A DNA stretch of 64,000 bases from Planctomycetaceae bacterium (GTDB lineage: Bacteria; Planctomycetota; Planctomycetia; Planctomycetales; Planctomycetaceae), in contig JAWKTX010000008.1 of the NCBI GenBank assembly GCA_041398825.1, positions 248,001 through 312,000 on the forward strand. The letters are read 5' to 3'. Position 1 is the first letter of the stretch; the number at the start of each line of letters is the position of its first letter. Both the position numbers and the translations under genes were made by a program. Shown here piece by piece: positions 53,646 to 61,860 of the stretch. The notes under the pieces were generated by a model. That model worked only from the letters and a program-made list of their open reading frames with translations. It had not been told where the DNA came from and did not search any database.

Positions 53646-53954
53646 GATGACATCTTCGATCTCTGTGTAGACGAAGGTGACGCCGCCGGTTGCGTAATTG
53701 GGGACATCCGCCACGGCCGCCTGCCCTTCGGGTGACGCGAGGATTTCGTCCAGCTGTTCTCGCGATTCTGCGACCAGATCTGCCATGTAATACCACGGCG
53801 ACGGAGTTCCGTCTGCCAACCCCTGAACTTTCCCAATTGTCCACCGCCGGAGGCCGACCATGCGTTTTGCAAGTGGGATGTGGATTTCCTTGTAATAGCG
53901 ATCAAAGGCTTCCGGATCATCGGGGTGTCCGTACAGGACGAGCAGTCTGATCAT
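53643..53954 (-). CDS. EthD-family small dimeric barrel protein
   Basis: The 103-residue protein has the EthD signature: IRLLVLYGHPDDPEAFDRYY, HIPLAKRMVGLRRWTIG, WYYMADLVAESREQLDEIL and a C-terminal strand. EthD-like proteins form dimeric alpha+beta barrels and support degradation or small-molecule chemistry in varied pathways; no partner enzyme is adjacent. AGGG lies 9 nt before the ATG at 53954. The gene is bracketed by two inverted copies of the dispersed repeat (53526 and 54153), and one copy supplies its stop codon. Confidence 0.82.
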   Translation of the reverse strand: MIRLLVLYGHPDDPEAFDRYYKEIHIPLAKRMVGLRRWTIGKVQGLADGTPSPWYYMADLVAESREQLDEILASPEGQAAVADVPNYATGGVTFVYTEIEDVI

Positions 53955-54152
53955 GGAGCGATACCCTGATAAAGGCTGGTAGAATGGTGGCTCACTGGAC
54001 CCGCAGGCGGGATTATCGCCCAAACCGCTTCAGGCAATTTTGAGATGTGTTACTGTCTTCCACAGAATTCTGCAAACCGTCGAAAGTGTGGAGCTTGATT
54101 GGTGGGGGTCTGTACTGACCGGAGTCTGCGACATTCTTCTGTGTTCTGCCAG

Positions 54153-54240
54153 CTGCTAACAGCCTGTTGAAACACGGGACTGGCTCGGCCAAAAGACCTC
54201 AAAACACGCTGGTTTCCGGGTTTTTCAAAGGACAGCTAAG
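54153..54240 (-). repeat. Dispersed palindromic repeat, copy 6 (shortened)
   Basis: On the minus strand it runs CTTAGCTGTCCTTTG, AAAAACCCGGAAACCAGCGTG, TTTTGAGGTCTTTTGGCCG and AGCCAGTCCCGTGTTTCAAC, ending CAGGCTGTTAGC. About 20 bp of the middle present in copies 4 and 5 is missing. It faces copy 5 in inverted orientation across the EthD-like gene. Confidence 0.75.
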
Positions 54241-54286
54241 ACAAAAGTCGGGTGCTTCCAGAACGCTCGTTGACTTCGCGCACATG

Positions 54287-54306
54287 TTTATACAATAATG
54301 TATAAA
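54287..54306. promoter_or_regulatory. Perfect AT-rich palindrome upstream of the ATPase pair
   Basis: TTTATACA (54287-54294) and TGTATAAA (54299-54306) are exact inverted repeats with the 4-nt spacer ATAA. The site lies 35 bp before the ATG at 54342, a place suited to an operator overlapping the promoter. No regulator gene is adjacent. Confidence 0.6.
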
Positions 54307-54341
54307 TACATTCGCGTATTAATTCGCTGGGGGGGTTTGGG

Positions 54342-55607
54342 ATGCGGAATATCACAGGTCCACCGGTTGAGAACGATGATTTCTTCGATCGGAGCGAAGA
54401 TCTTGTCGGATTTATCCGCGAATTTGTGAATCAGAGCAGCGTTTTGCTGGTGGCCCCGCGGCGTGTTGGAAAGTCTTCACTGGCTCTGGAACTCAGCCGA
54501 ATCCTGCGTCCGCTGACCTTAAGTCCGGAGATGGAAGCTCGGCTTGAGTCCGCCAATTTGCTGACTGCGACCAAAGCAACGGCCTGGCTCCCCGTGTATT
54601 TTTCGGCAGAAGGTTGTTCCGATGATGTCGACTTTGCCGACAGGCTGGTTCGATCGCTCAAGGACGGCGGGCTCAGGGCTGACGGTTTGCAGCAACTGGA
54701 ATCACTCATCCAGCGGGTCCGCAGTGGTCTGGGAATCCGGCGGGTGGATGGTGGATTGAATATGGAACTTTCCGATGCGGCCGAGGTACAAGGCACGTCA
54801 CTCGGGAGGGAAATCGAAAGTCTGTTTCGCAGAATCGAAGCGCAGTCAGATGATTCGGTCGTGATTATCATTGTCGACGAATTGCCGGAGCTGTTGTTGA
54901 CGCTGTCCAGAGACTCCGGTGGTGACCATCGCGCAGAGCAGTTCCTGCACTGGCTTCGCCGAATGCGGCAGACCTATCGGAAACGCATCCGTTGGATGTT
55001 CCTTGGATCCATTGGTCTGGACACGTTTACGGATCAGCGTGGTATCCGGAAAACGATCAACGACCTCGTGACACGTAGTGTCGGGGCCTATTCGCCGGAA
55101 GTAGCGGACCGCTTTCTTGAGAAGCTTGGGCGATCAAATCATCTGCTGCTTACGCCGGAAGTGCGGAAAGAGATTCTGGCGAAAGTTGGCTGGCCGCTGC
55201 CGTATCATCTGCAACTGATCTTTCATGCGCTGGTTCAATTGAACCTGTCTGCAGAAGTGACGGCTGCGGATGTGCAGAAAGCACTGGAAGAACTGCTGCA
55301 GCCCGGTGGTTATGGTTACTTCGATACCTGGCGGCAACGCTTAAAAGAACAATTCTCGCAGGCGGATGCCAATGCTGCCCGCATTATTCTGAAGCTGCTG
55401 TGCCAGCATCCTCAGGGGCTTGGACGTCAGCGATTGTTTGACGAACTGATGAGTCAGACGCAGGCGGATCCCGGTGAGACGGAAGAACGCCTCTCCGATC
55501 TGTTGATGATCTTGTGCCGCGACGGCTATCTGATGACGAACGTCGACCGTTACACGTTTCGGTCTTTCCTGCTGAGGGAGTACTGGTATCGGCGGGAGGT
55601 TCGGTGA
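54342..55607 (+). CDS. AAA/STAND-type ATPase, first of a coupled pair
   Basis: The 421-residue protein has Walker A APRRVGKSS (38-46), Walker B VVIIIVDELPEL (about 174-185) and a sensor-like MFLGSIGLD (about 222-230), followed by an alpha-helical lid (VGWPLPYHLQLIFHALVQ) and a C-terminal winged-helix region. The pattern resembles the archaeal-ATPase/MNS clade of STAND NTPases, which often act as switches in conflict or signalling. There is no effector domain in this protein. The next ATPase gene starts within its stop codon (TGATG), so the two are translationally coupled and probably form a complex. A perfect palindrome lies upstream. Confidence 0.85.
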   Translation: MRNITGPPVENDDFFDRSEDLVGFIREFVNQSSVLLVAPRRVGKSSLALELSRILRPLTLSPEMEARLESANLLTATKATAWLPVYFSAEGCSDDVDFADRLVRSLKDGGLRADGLQQLESLIQRVRSGLGIRRVDGGLNMELSDAAEVQGTSLGREIESLFRRIEAQSDDSVVIIIVDELPELLLTLSRDSGGDHRAEQFLHWLRRMRQTYRKRIRWMFLGSIGLDTFTDQRGIRKTINDLVTRSVGAYSPEVADRFLEKLGRSNHLLLTPEVRKEILAKVGWPLPYHLQLIFHALVQLNLSAEVTAADVQKALEELLQPGGYGYFDTWRQRLKEQFSQADANAARIILKLLCQHPQGLGRQRLFDELMSQTQADPGETEERLSDLLMILCRDGYLMTNVDRYTFRSFLLREYWYRREVR

Positions 55608-58390
55608 TGGAGAATCCTGACAAACATCCGGCTCTGCCGCTGCATCGCATGCGGGTTTACAATCCCGGACGCATGACGGATGTGGAAATTGAACTGGCTT
55701 TTGTGGCTCGCAGGGACACGCTTCAGAGAATTCTGCAGGACGTGACTGCTGAGGAGCCAAACGGCCGACCGCAGCATCATTTGATTATTGGTCAGCGCGG
55801 TATGGGTAAGACGACTCTGTTGTTGCGCATCGCTGCCGCGCTGCGCAGTGAACAGTATCGCCATAAGTTCATTCCACTTGTTTTTGCGGAAGAACAGTAT
55901 TCCGTGGATCGTTTGTCACGATTCTGGCTGAACTGTCTGGATGCGCTGGCGGACAGTTGCGAACGTGAGCGCCTGCAGGACGATGCCGAACGGATCGACA
56001 GGATTATTTCCGATCTCCCGCGATCAGCCGGTTCCACGATGGAGAAAGATCACGCGGCAGCGGTCGCAGCGCTGGATGCGTTCATGCAGGAATCGGCCAC
56101 ACTGAATCGGCGCCCGGTTCTGCTGGTTGATAATCTGCAAATGGTGTTCTCCCGCACTGTCCAGCAGCAGCATGAATTCCGTGAAACTCTGATGCGTCCC
56201 GGGGCCCCGATTGTGGTGGCTGCCGCTCCACAGCGTCCTCCCGAGCTGGATGATTACGGAGCTGCGTTTTACGACCAGTTCAAGAGTCACTACCTGCGTC
56301 CGCTGACAGCAGACGGAATGCGGGAAGTGATGTTGTCACTTGCTGATCAGGCGGGCCGAAACGACATTCGCCAGCACATTGTGCAGAATTTCGGGCGACT
56401 CCAGGCGCTCCATCAGCTCACCGGAGGTAACCCACGAACAACGGTCCTGCTGTTTCATTTGTATGCGGAAGATTGTTCTCCATCGGTTGCGGACGATCTG
56501 GAAAAACTGCTGGATGATGTGACGGCGTTATACAAGGCACGGTTTGAGGACCTTCCACACCAGCAGCAGTTGATTGTGAGTGCGATTGCAGAACACTGGG
56601 ATCCAGTCGACAGCCGCACCCTCTGTCAGACAACCGGACTGGCAGCCGGAAAAGTCAGCAGCCAGCTCGATCGACTGATGAAGACGGGCGTGATTGAAGA
56701 TGTCGAACTTTACGGTACGACTCGTCGGGGCTATCAGTTGGCGGAGCGATTCTTCAATGTCTGGTTCTTGATGAGACACGCGTCTCGTCGGCAGCGCCGG
56801 CAAATTGCATTTCTGACCCGTTTCCTGGAAACGCTCTACGAACCCACGGAACGCGAAAGCATCGCTCGACAGATGTCACTGGAACGCGGCATGAGTCGTG
56901 GTCGAATGCTGATGAGTCTTGCTGTGGCCGATACGCTGGTAGATTGTCCGCTGAAATCGGACCTCACACGCAACACGCAGCTGGAAGCGCTGGAGCAGCA
57001 GCGAAGGACCGCTCAGGCAGAAGCGGACCGTCTTCTGAACCTGAAGGACGTGTCGAATGAAGTTCAGGAATTCGATCAGCTGCGAAATCGACTTCGAGAC
57101 CGCCTGGGGATCGAACTCAGCCACCGCGTCCTGGGTGACTGGCGTTTTCTGACGTCGGGACGAAGAGAACAGCTGGCCGCCAGAGCCGCGTTTTCTGACG
57201 ATGAACGCGCACTGATCACGAAGGAGCTGGAATCCAATCGAGTACTGGATGAGAAGTTGTATTCACCGGAGACGCTGGACTGGCTTGCAGAGCGAATGAG
57301 CTCCGGACAACTGTGTTCCGCAGTGCACGCAGCGGAATGGGAGCGGGCCATCGATGCGGCAGATCACCACGCGGAACGCATTCGAATGATTCTGGGTGCC
57401 ATGCCCGAATCAGTGGCAGCACAGTTGACGGAGAAAACACAGGACCTTGCCGCGAGAATTCTTCAGCCGACTGCGGACGCCGATGCAGAGGAGTTCTACC
57501 AGTACGCTGTTTACCTGCATTTGAAACTCAGGAGATATACAGATTCAGAAGCGGCTTACCGGACGGCCATTCAGCGCGATCCTGCGTTTGCCAGACCGTG
57601 GAATGGGCTGGGGGCTCTGCTGAAGAACTGCCTTCAACGCTATGAAGAAGCAGAAGACGCCTACCGACGCGCCATAGAACTTGACCCATCGAATGCATGG
57701 CCGTGGAACAACCTGGGGAATCTGCTTCAGTATCATCTTGATCGTTATGAAGAGGCGGAAAGTGCCTACCGTCGAGCCATTGATCTGGACCCTTCGTATG
57801 CCTGGCCGTGGATTGGTTTGGGAAATCTCTATTGCGACGCGCTGCACAGGTTTCAGGATGCTGATGATGCATTTACGAAAGCCATGGATTCTGAGGCCAC
57901 CCGAATTTCTGCGTTGCTGAACCGCATTTTTCTGCAGCGAGATTTTCTGGGAGATCCGGAGGCTGCTCGCCGCCTGATGGAGAGCGTCCCGGACGACCAT
58001 TCGGCGTGGTTTCATGACACGTTTCTGCTGCATCAGGCTGTCTTTTGCGCCTACGATCAGAACTGGGGACTTGCCGCAGAACGACTGGAGCAGGCTCTGG
58101 ACCAGCTGCATGATGGACTTCCGGCTTACACGGCCGACGACTGGTCGCGCACCGCAGCAGTACTGCTGCATCTGAACTATGGGCAGCCAATGCTGTCTTT
58201 GCTGGAAAAGCGCGGTGATGAGCGACGACTGCGACCGTTCTATGAGGCCGTTCGAGCTCACGTGGGCGGCGACCGGCGTCTGTTGTTGAACATTGCCGTC
58301 GAAGTGCGTCAGGCTGCCGAATGGATTTTCGACCAGATTGCCCTGCGAAGAAGATGGCTTCCCGAATCCACGATGGCAAAACGGGAGTGA
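55607..58390 (+). CDS. ATPase with winged helix and C-terminal TPRs, second of a coupled pair
   Basis: The 927-residue protein has Walker A GQRGMGKT (62-69) and Walker B RRPVLLVDNLQ (about 168-178), then a lid and winged-helix region (RTLCQTTGLAAGKVSSQLDR, LMKTGVIEDVELYGTTRRGY). A long helical middle follows. Near 625-765 lie TPR-like repeats with an unusual recurrent PWxGLG/PWNNLG core (ARPWNGLGALL, AWPWNNLGNLL, AWPWIGLGNLY). The C-terminal part is helical without known motifs. The ATG shares one base with the preceding stop, and upstream starts lie inside the first ATPase gene. STAND-type NTPases with TPRs act as ligand-triggered assemblies; what triggers this pair and what it does are unknown. 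Confidence 0.85.
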   Translation: MENPDKHPALPLHRMRVYNPGRMTDVEIELAFVARRDTLQRILQDVTAEEPNGRPQHHLIIGQRGMGKTTLLLRIAAALRSEQYRHKFIPLVFAEEQYSVDRLSRFWLNCLDALADSCERERLQDDAERIDRIISDLPRSAGSTMEKDHAAAVAALDAFMQESATLNRRPVLLVDNLQMVFSRTVQQQHEFRETLMRPGAPIVVAAAPQRPPELDDYGAAFYDQFKSHYLRPLTADGMREVMLSLADQAGRNDIRQHIVQNFGRLQALHQLTGGNPRTTVLLFHLYAEDCSPSVADDLEKLLDDVTALYKARFEDLPHQQQLIVSAIAEHWDPVDSRTLCQTTGLAAGKVSSQLDRLMKTGVIEDVELYGTTRRGYQLAERFFNVWFLMRHASRRQRRQIAFLTRFLETLYEPTERESIARQMSLERGMSRGRMLMSLAVADTLVDCPLKSDLTRNTQLEALEQQRRTAQAEADRLLNLKDVSNEVQEFDQLRNRLRDRLGIELSHRVLGDWRFLTSGRREQLAARAAFSDDERALITKELESNRVLDEKLYSPETLDWLAERMSSGQLCSAVHAAEWERAIDAADHHAERIRMILGAMPESVAAQLTEKTQDLAARILQPTADADAEEFYQYAVYLHLKLRRYTDSEAAYRTAIQRDPAFARPWNGLGALLKNCLQRYEEAEDAYRRAIELDPSNAWPWNNLGNLLQYHLDRYEEAESAYRRAIDLDPSYAWPWIGLGNLYCDALHRFQDADDAFTKAMDSEATRISALLNRIFLQRDFLGDPEAARRLMESVPDDHSAWFHDTFLLHQAVFCAYDQNWGLAAERLEQALDQLHDGLPAYTADDWSRTAAVLLHLNYGQPMLSLLEKRGDERRLRPFYEAVRAHVGGDRRLLLNIAVEVRQAAEWIFDQIALRRRWLPESTMAKRE

Positions 58391-58403
58391 CAGCATTGCC
58401 AGT

Positions 58404-58433
58404 TGGTCCTGCCTCGGTCAAAGGTCAGGACCA
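58404..58433. terminator. Hairpin between convergent genes
   Basis: TGGTCCTG (58404-58411) and CAGGACCA (58426-58433) form a perfect 8-bp stem with a 14-nt loop, 13 bp after the ATPase stop and before the converging sugar-kinase gene end. A T-run is weak, so efficiency is uncertain. Confidence 0.45.
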
Positions 58434-58479
58434 TTTCATGACACATTCACTGGATCCGTTCTGGAGTTTTGCCTGCTGC

Positions 58480-61400
58480 CTACCACTGGCACAGGGTTTC
58501 GACCTGAGCGGCAGAGCCGTCACGAAGCCAGCCATCCAGCTGAGCGGGATCTTTCAGTTGCTGGCCTCTTACTGTGGGGACAGCGATAAAGCGACTGTTC
58601 ACGTCGCTCAGCGCGGTCATGTCTCCCCAGAGTTTTTCAAACTGTGATACGGGGAAGATATCTTCCTGACCATGTCCCCAGCGTTTCTTCACATCTTTCA
58701 GTGTGATGTAGGTTGGCATGCGGCGGCCGAGTTCCCGGATGGCTTCATCAATCCGCTTGCTGTCATTCAGGCACGAACGTGTCAGACCAAATGCGGTCAA
58801 CAGTCGATCGATGTCAATCCAGGTCGACATGGAGTTGTACCATGACAATTTGAATTCTTCGTCCTCACGTGGCATCGCAAGGCCCTCAACCAGACGGACT
58901 CGACCATCGACTTTCGCCAGTCCGCCGCCGCGATCTTCCAGCCGCCGACTAATAACTTCGAACGACAGGTCGGCATTGGATTGAATGTGCAGGCCCAGGC
59001 AACCGGCATCCAGAGATGCTCCCAGTGTGTCGATGTTGTGCAACAACAGATACTTCAGCTGTGGTTGTTCGGCAAGAACATCTTTCAGCGTACCATTGCG
59101 CAGCAGGTTGGGAATTTCGTACCAGTGGCCCACCGGGTGCATGCATTGCCAGGGCAGATTGTCTGTGTAGTCTGCTGCTTCGCCTGCAGTGCGTGCCCAG
59201 TTGATCAAGGCCGCTCGCAGACTGATTTTGACTTTTTCCTTTTGTTGATCCAAGACTTGCTGAGCGACTTCTTCCCATGCGAACTGCAGATCGCGAACGG
59301 TTGGGATCATGCGGAGTCCAACCGAAGCTCCTCGGGAAACCTTTACGTTTTGACCGGCATACCGCTTTTCGACTTCATGTCGAATAGGAGCATCCGTCAA
59401 ATAGCCGGTGGTCACAATGTGGACGGGCTGCCTGCCGAATTCTCGGGCTACTTTGCGAGTTTTAGCAAAGTGAATGTCCAGAAACGATCGGTACCTGCCA
59501 GCCATCCGGCAGAACGGATTCAGCGCCTTGACCACTCCCGCGCCTTGTGTCCATCGGCTGCCAACACCGGCGGCGAGCGTAATCACGCCGACTTCGCCAT
59601 TCGAAAGTGCGTTTCTTCCGAGTTCGACGATGTCCGGTGCAATGGTTCGACGGGCATCCATGATGTCGGTGGCTGCCACATCTTCAATTCGAACGTTGCT
59701 GTGAAGACGGTTTTGCGAGAGTCCCAGTCGTCCGCTCTTCAGGTCTTCGCGCAGTTGTTCGTGGGCCACCGGATCGAAGCCGTTGTCACGCAGTAAATCC
59801 TCCAGCCTTCCGGATTGTTCTGCTTCTCTGGCTGTGGTGGGCAGTATGCGATTTATCAGACGCACGGCCAGATCTGAATGCTGTCCGGAACTGCCCGCGT
59901 CGCGACAGGCATTTCCAACGCGTTCGAGTTCTGATCGAACCATCGGTGAAAGCTCGCTGATCCCTTTCCGCAGCCAGGCGGGAACCATCAGCGCGTGATA
60001 GCCGATCGGAACATCACCATCGTGTCGGAGTTCGGCAAAGGTTCCATGATCGTTGATTGCAAAATCGTAGACGACCGGGTCCATCGCAAATGGAACGCTG
60101 GCTTCCATGCTTCGTTTCACCTCAACCATCTTCACCTGCAGCCAGTCCTGGGCTTCGCTGCGCACGGCCGGGTCAAAGATGAATCCCATCCCGCCGCCGG
60201 CCATGCCTCCCAGCATCCAGAATCCATGAAAATTCGAGCCGTACTTTGCCTGACACTCCTGAACGAGTCGTTCGGTGTAGGCGTTGCTGCACCAGGGGAT
60301 GATGGCCTGCAGTGGTTCATGGAAATTGCGATGTGTGGCACGTCCGACACCAGGAATATCCCCGGCCTTCAGTGCTTTGGTGATGTCGTCCAGCAAACCG
60401 ATTGCATCTTTGCGCGCCGCCCATTCGGCTTCGGATCGCAACAGATATTTCTCCGTCACCATTTCCAGAATTGGCCCGACGTTTTGAGCCATTCCGCCGT
60501 GAACAAGGACCAGACTGTCCTGCAGTCTCGCTCGTGTTTCCGCGCTGACTTCCTGCTGAGTGAACACGTGATGTTTTGGCATTAGTCGCCCGCGACTAAT
60601 TCCGAATTCAGGATCATCCGCTTCTGCGATACTTCCCTGAATCAGCTTGATGCCTGGCCAAACGCCGCCTGAATCCTGCCAGCCTCCGCCCGAACCACCG
60701 ATCCATTCTCCCAGGATCGCACGGGCGGCCACAATGCGGCGGTCCGATTCGGCAAGTTCCCCGGTCAGGGCCGAGACCTGCCCGGTAGCTCGCATGCAGA
60801 TTGAAATCAATGATCCAAGAAGATTTGTCGAAACGGCCAGCCGCGATCCTTTCGGGATGTCGTTCACGCGACTCACAACTTCCAGACCCAGTCCCGGTCC
60901 GATCATCCGCGAAAACACGTCCGCGATTCTTCCGCCGCAACCTTCCATGCCCGGCGGTATGATCCCTGCGGCAATGATGGCACCTTTTAGTAGTCCCAGA
61001 TAGTCACGGGCAAAGTCGAAGACTTCGTTGATGTTTTCAATTTCGACTCGGGCGTCCAGGTCGATACTGACCAGCCGAAGGACTGGTTCATCGATGACAC
61101 GAAGGCTGCAGTCGATGGGTGGAACCGGCTTCTGATGTCGGCCACGGACAGCCAGATCCACCGAAGCGTTGATTACCCGTGCGCCTTCCGGAAAGTCCAT
61201 TCCCAGAAAGAAGATGTCGCTCCAGCCGCTGTGCGAGAAGTCCATGCGGACGGCTGTTCGTTCGCGAAGAACCGGGTAGCCACTGATATCTTCACCCGTG
61301 CGCAGTAGCTCAGGGCGAATGCGCAGGGGAACGTCTTCGGGATGTCCTGTTCGAAACATCCACTGGTTGCCCCGGACCGTGCGCACGCTACGGCGAACCT

Positions 61401-61791
61401 GATCCGCCAGCGTTTGAAATGCCAGCTTGTGATAGGCTTCTGCCAAAGCACTGCTCAGCGTGATGGACGGTCCGTCCTGATGTTGTCGAGTCAGGAAGAC
61501 GTCAATGGCTTCCGGGAAACGACGATTCAGCAGATGTTCATAGCCATTATAGGGGATGGTTCCGCATTCGCGTCCAGCCAGTTGACCCGGCATGTGAAAA
61601 CGATGGATCGCGTAGAGAAAGAACAGGGCTCGAACACGTTCGTAAAGGTTATCGGCCCTGCGACGAAACGTGTCCAGCACTGCGCATTCCGCCAGTAATT
61701 GTTGAGCGGTCAGGTCGCTGCAGAAACGGTCCAGCGAAGCATCCCGGATGTTGGCGTCCGAGGATGTGATGATGTCGATGAGTGATGGCAT
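58480..61791 (-). CDS. GHMP sugar kinase fused to UDPGP-type sugar-1-phosphate nucleotidylyltransferase
   Basis: The 1103-residue protein has two enzyme halves. The first (about 175-560) is a GHMP kinase like the fucokinase/FKGP group: RMDFSHSGWSDIFFLGMDFP, motif-2 region PKGSRLAVSTNLLGS (about 312-326), GGSGGGWQDSGGVWPGIKL (about 367-385) and C-terminal MLGGMAGGGMGFIF. The second (about 735-1100) is a UDPGP-type pyrophosphorylase with VITLAAGVGSRW, a lysine in VVKALNPF, and VTTGYLTDAPIRHEVEK. Together they could turn a free sugar into sugar-1-phosphate and then an NDP-sugar. Plant FKGP has the reverse order (pyrophosphorylase first). A helical N-terminus of about 170 residues is unassigned. 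It lies 69 bp downstream of a GalU-like gene. Confidence 0.82.
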   Translation of the reverse strand: MPSLIDIITSSDANIRDASLDRFCSDLTAQQLLAECAVLDTFRRRADNLYERVRALFFLYAIHRFHMPGQLAGRECGTIPYNGYEHLLNRRFPEAIDVFLTRQHQDGPSITLSSALAEAYHKLAFQTLADQVRRSVRTVRGNQWMFRTGHPEDVPLRIRPELLRTGEDISGYPVLRERTAVRMDFSHSGWSDIFFLGMDFPEGARVINASVDLAVRGRHQKPVPPIDCSLRVIDEPVLRLVSIDLDARVEIENINEVFDFARDYLGLLKGAIIAAGIIPPGMEGCGGRIADVFSRMIGPGLGLEVVSRVNDIPKGSRLAVSTNLLGSLISICMRATGQVSALTGELAESDRRIVAARAILGEWIGGSGGGWQDSGGVWPGIKLIQGSIAEADDPEFGISRGRLMPKHHVFTQQEVSAETRARLQDSLVLVHGGMAQNVGPILEMVTEKYLLRSEAEWAARKDAIGLLDDITKALKAGDIPGVGRATHRNFHEPLQAIIPWCSNAYTERLVQECQAKYGSNFHGFWMLGGMAGGGMGFIFDPAVRSEAQDWLQVKMVEVKRSMEASVPFAMDPVVYDFAINDHGTFAELRHDGDVPIGYHALMVPAWLRKGISELSPMVRSELERVGNACRDAGSSGQHSDLAVRLINRILPTTAREAEQSGRLEDLLRDNGFDPVAHEQLREDLKSGRLGLSQNRLHSNVRIEDVAATDIMDARRTIAPDIVELGRNALSNGEVGVITLAAGVGSRWTQGAGVVKALNPFCRMAGRYRSFLDIHFAKTRKVAREFGRQPVHIVTTGYLTDAPIRHEVEKRYAGQNVKVSRGASVGLRMIPTVRDLQFAWEEVAQQVLDQQKEKVKISLRAALINWARTAGEAADYTDNLPWQCMHPVGHWYEIPNLLRNGTLKDVLAEQPQLKYLLLHNIDTLGASLDAGCLGLHIQSNADLSFEVISRRLEDRGGGLAKVDGRVRLVEGLAMPREDEEFKLSWYNSMSTWIDIDRLLTAFGLTRSCLNDSKRIDEAIRELGRRMPTYITLKDVKKRWGHGQEDIFPVSQFEKLWGDMTALSDVNSRFIAVPTVRGQQLKDPAQLDGWLRDGSAAQVETLCQW

Positions 61792-61860
61792 GGCGAAGCG
61801 TGAAACCGAGAAGTGGTGAATGAACGGAGGAAGTCGCCGATCGGATCGCAGGGGCGTTTC

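Larger units (their letters stand above)
54024..54341. other. Intergenic region with repeat copy 6 and an operator-like palindrome
   Basis: No gene is seen. It holds dispersed repeat copy 6 (54153-54240), then an AT-rich stretch with a perfect palindrome at 54287-54306, and a GGGGGGG ribosome binding site just before the ATG at 54342. Confidence 0.6.
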
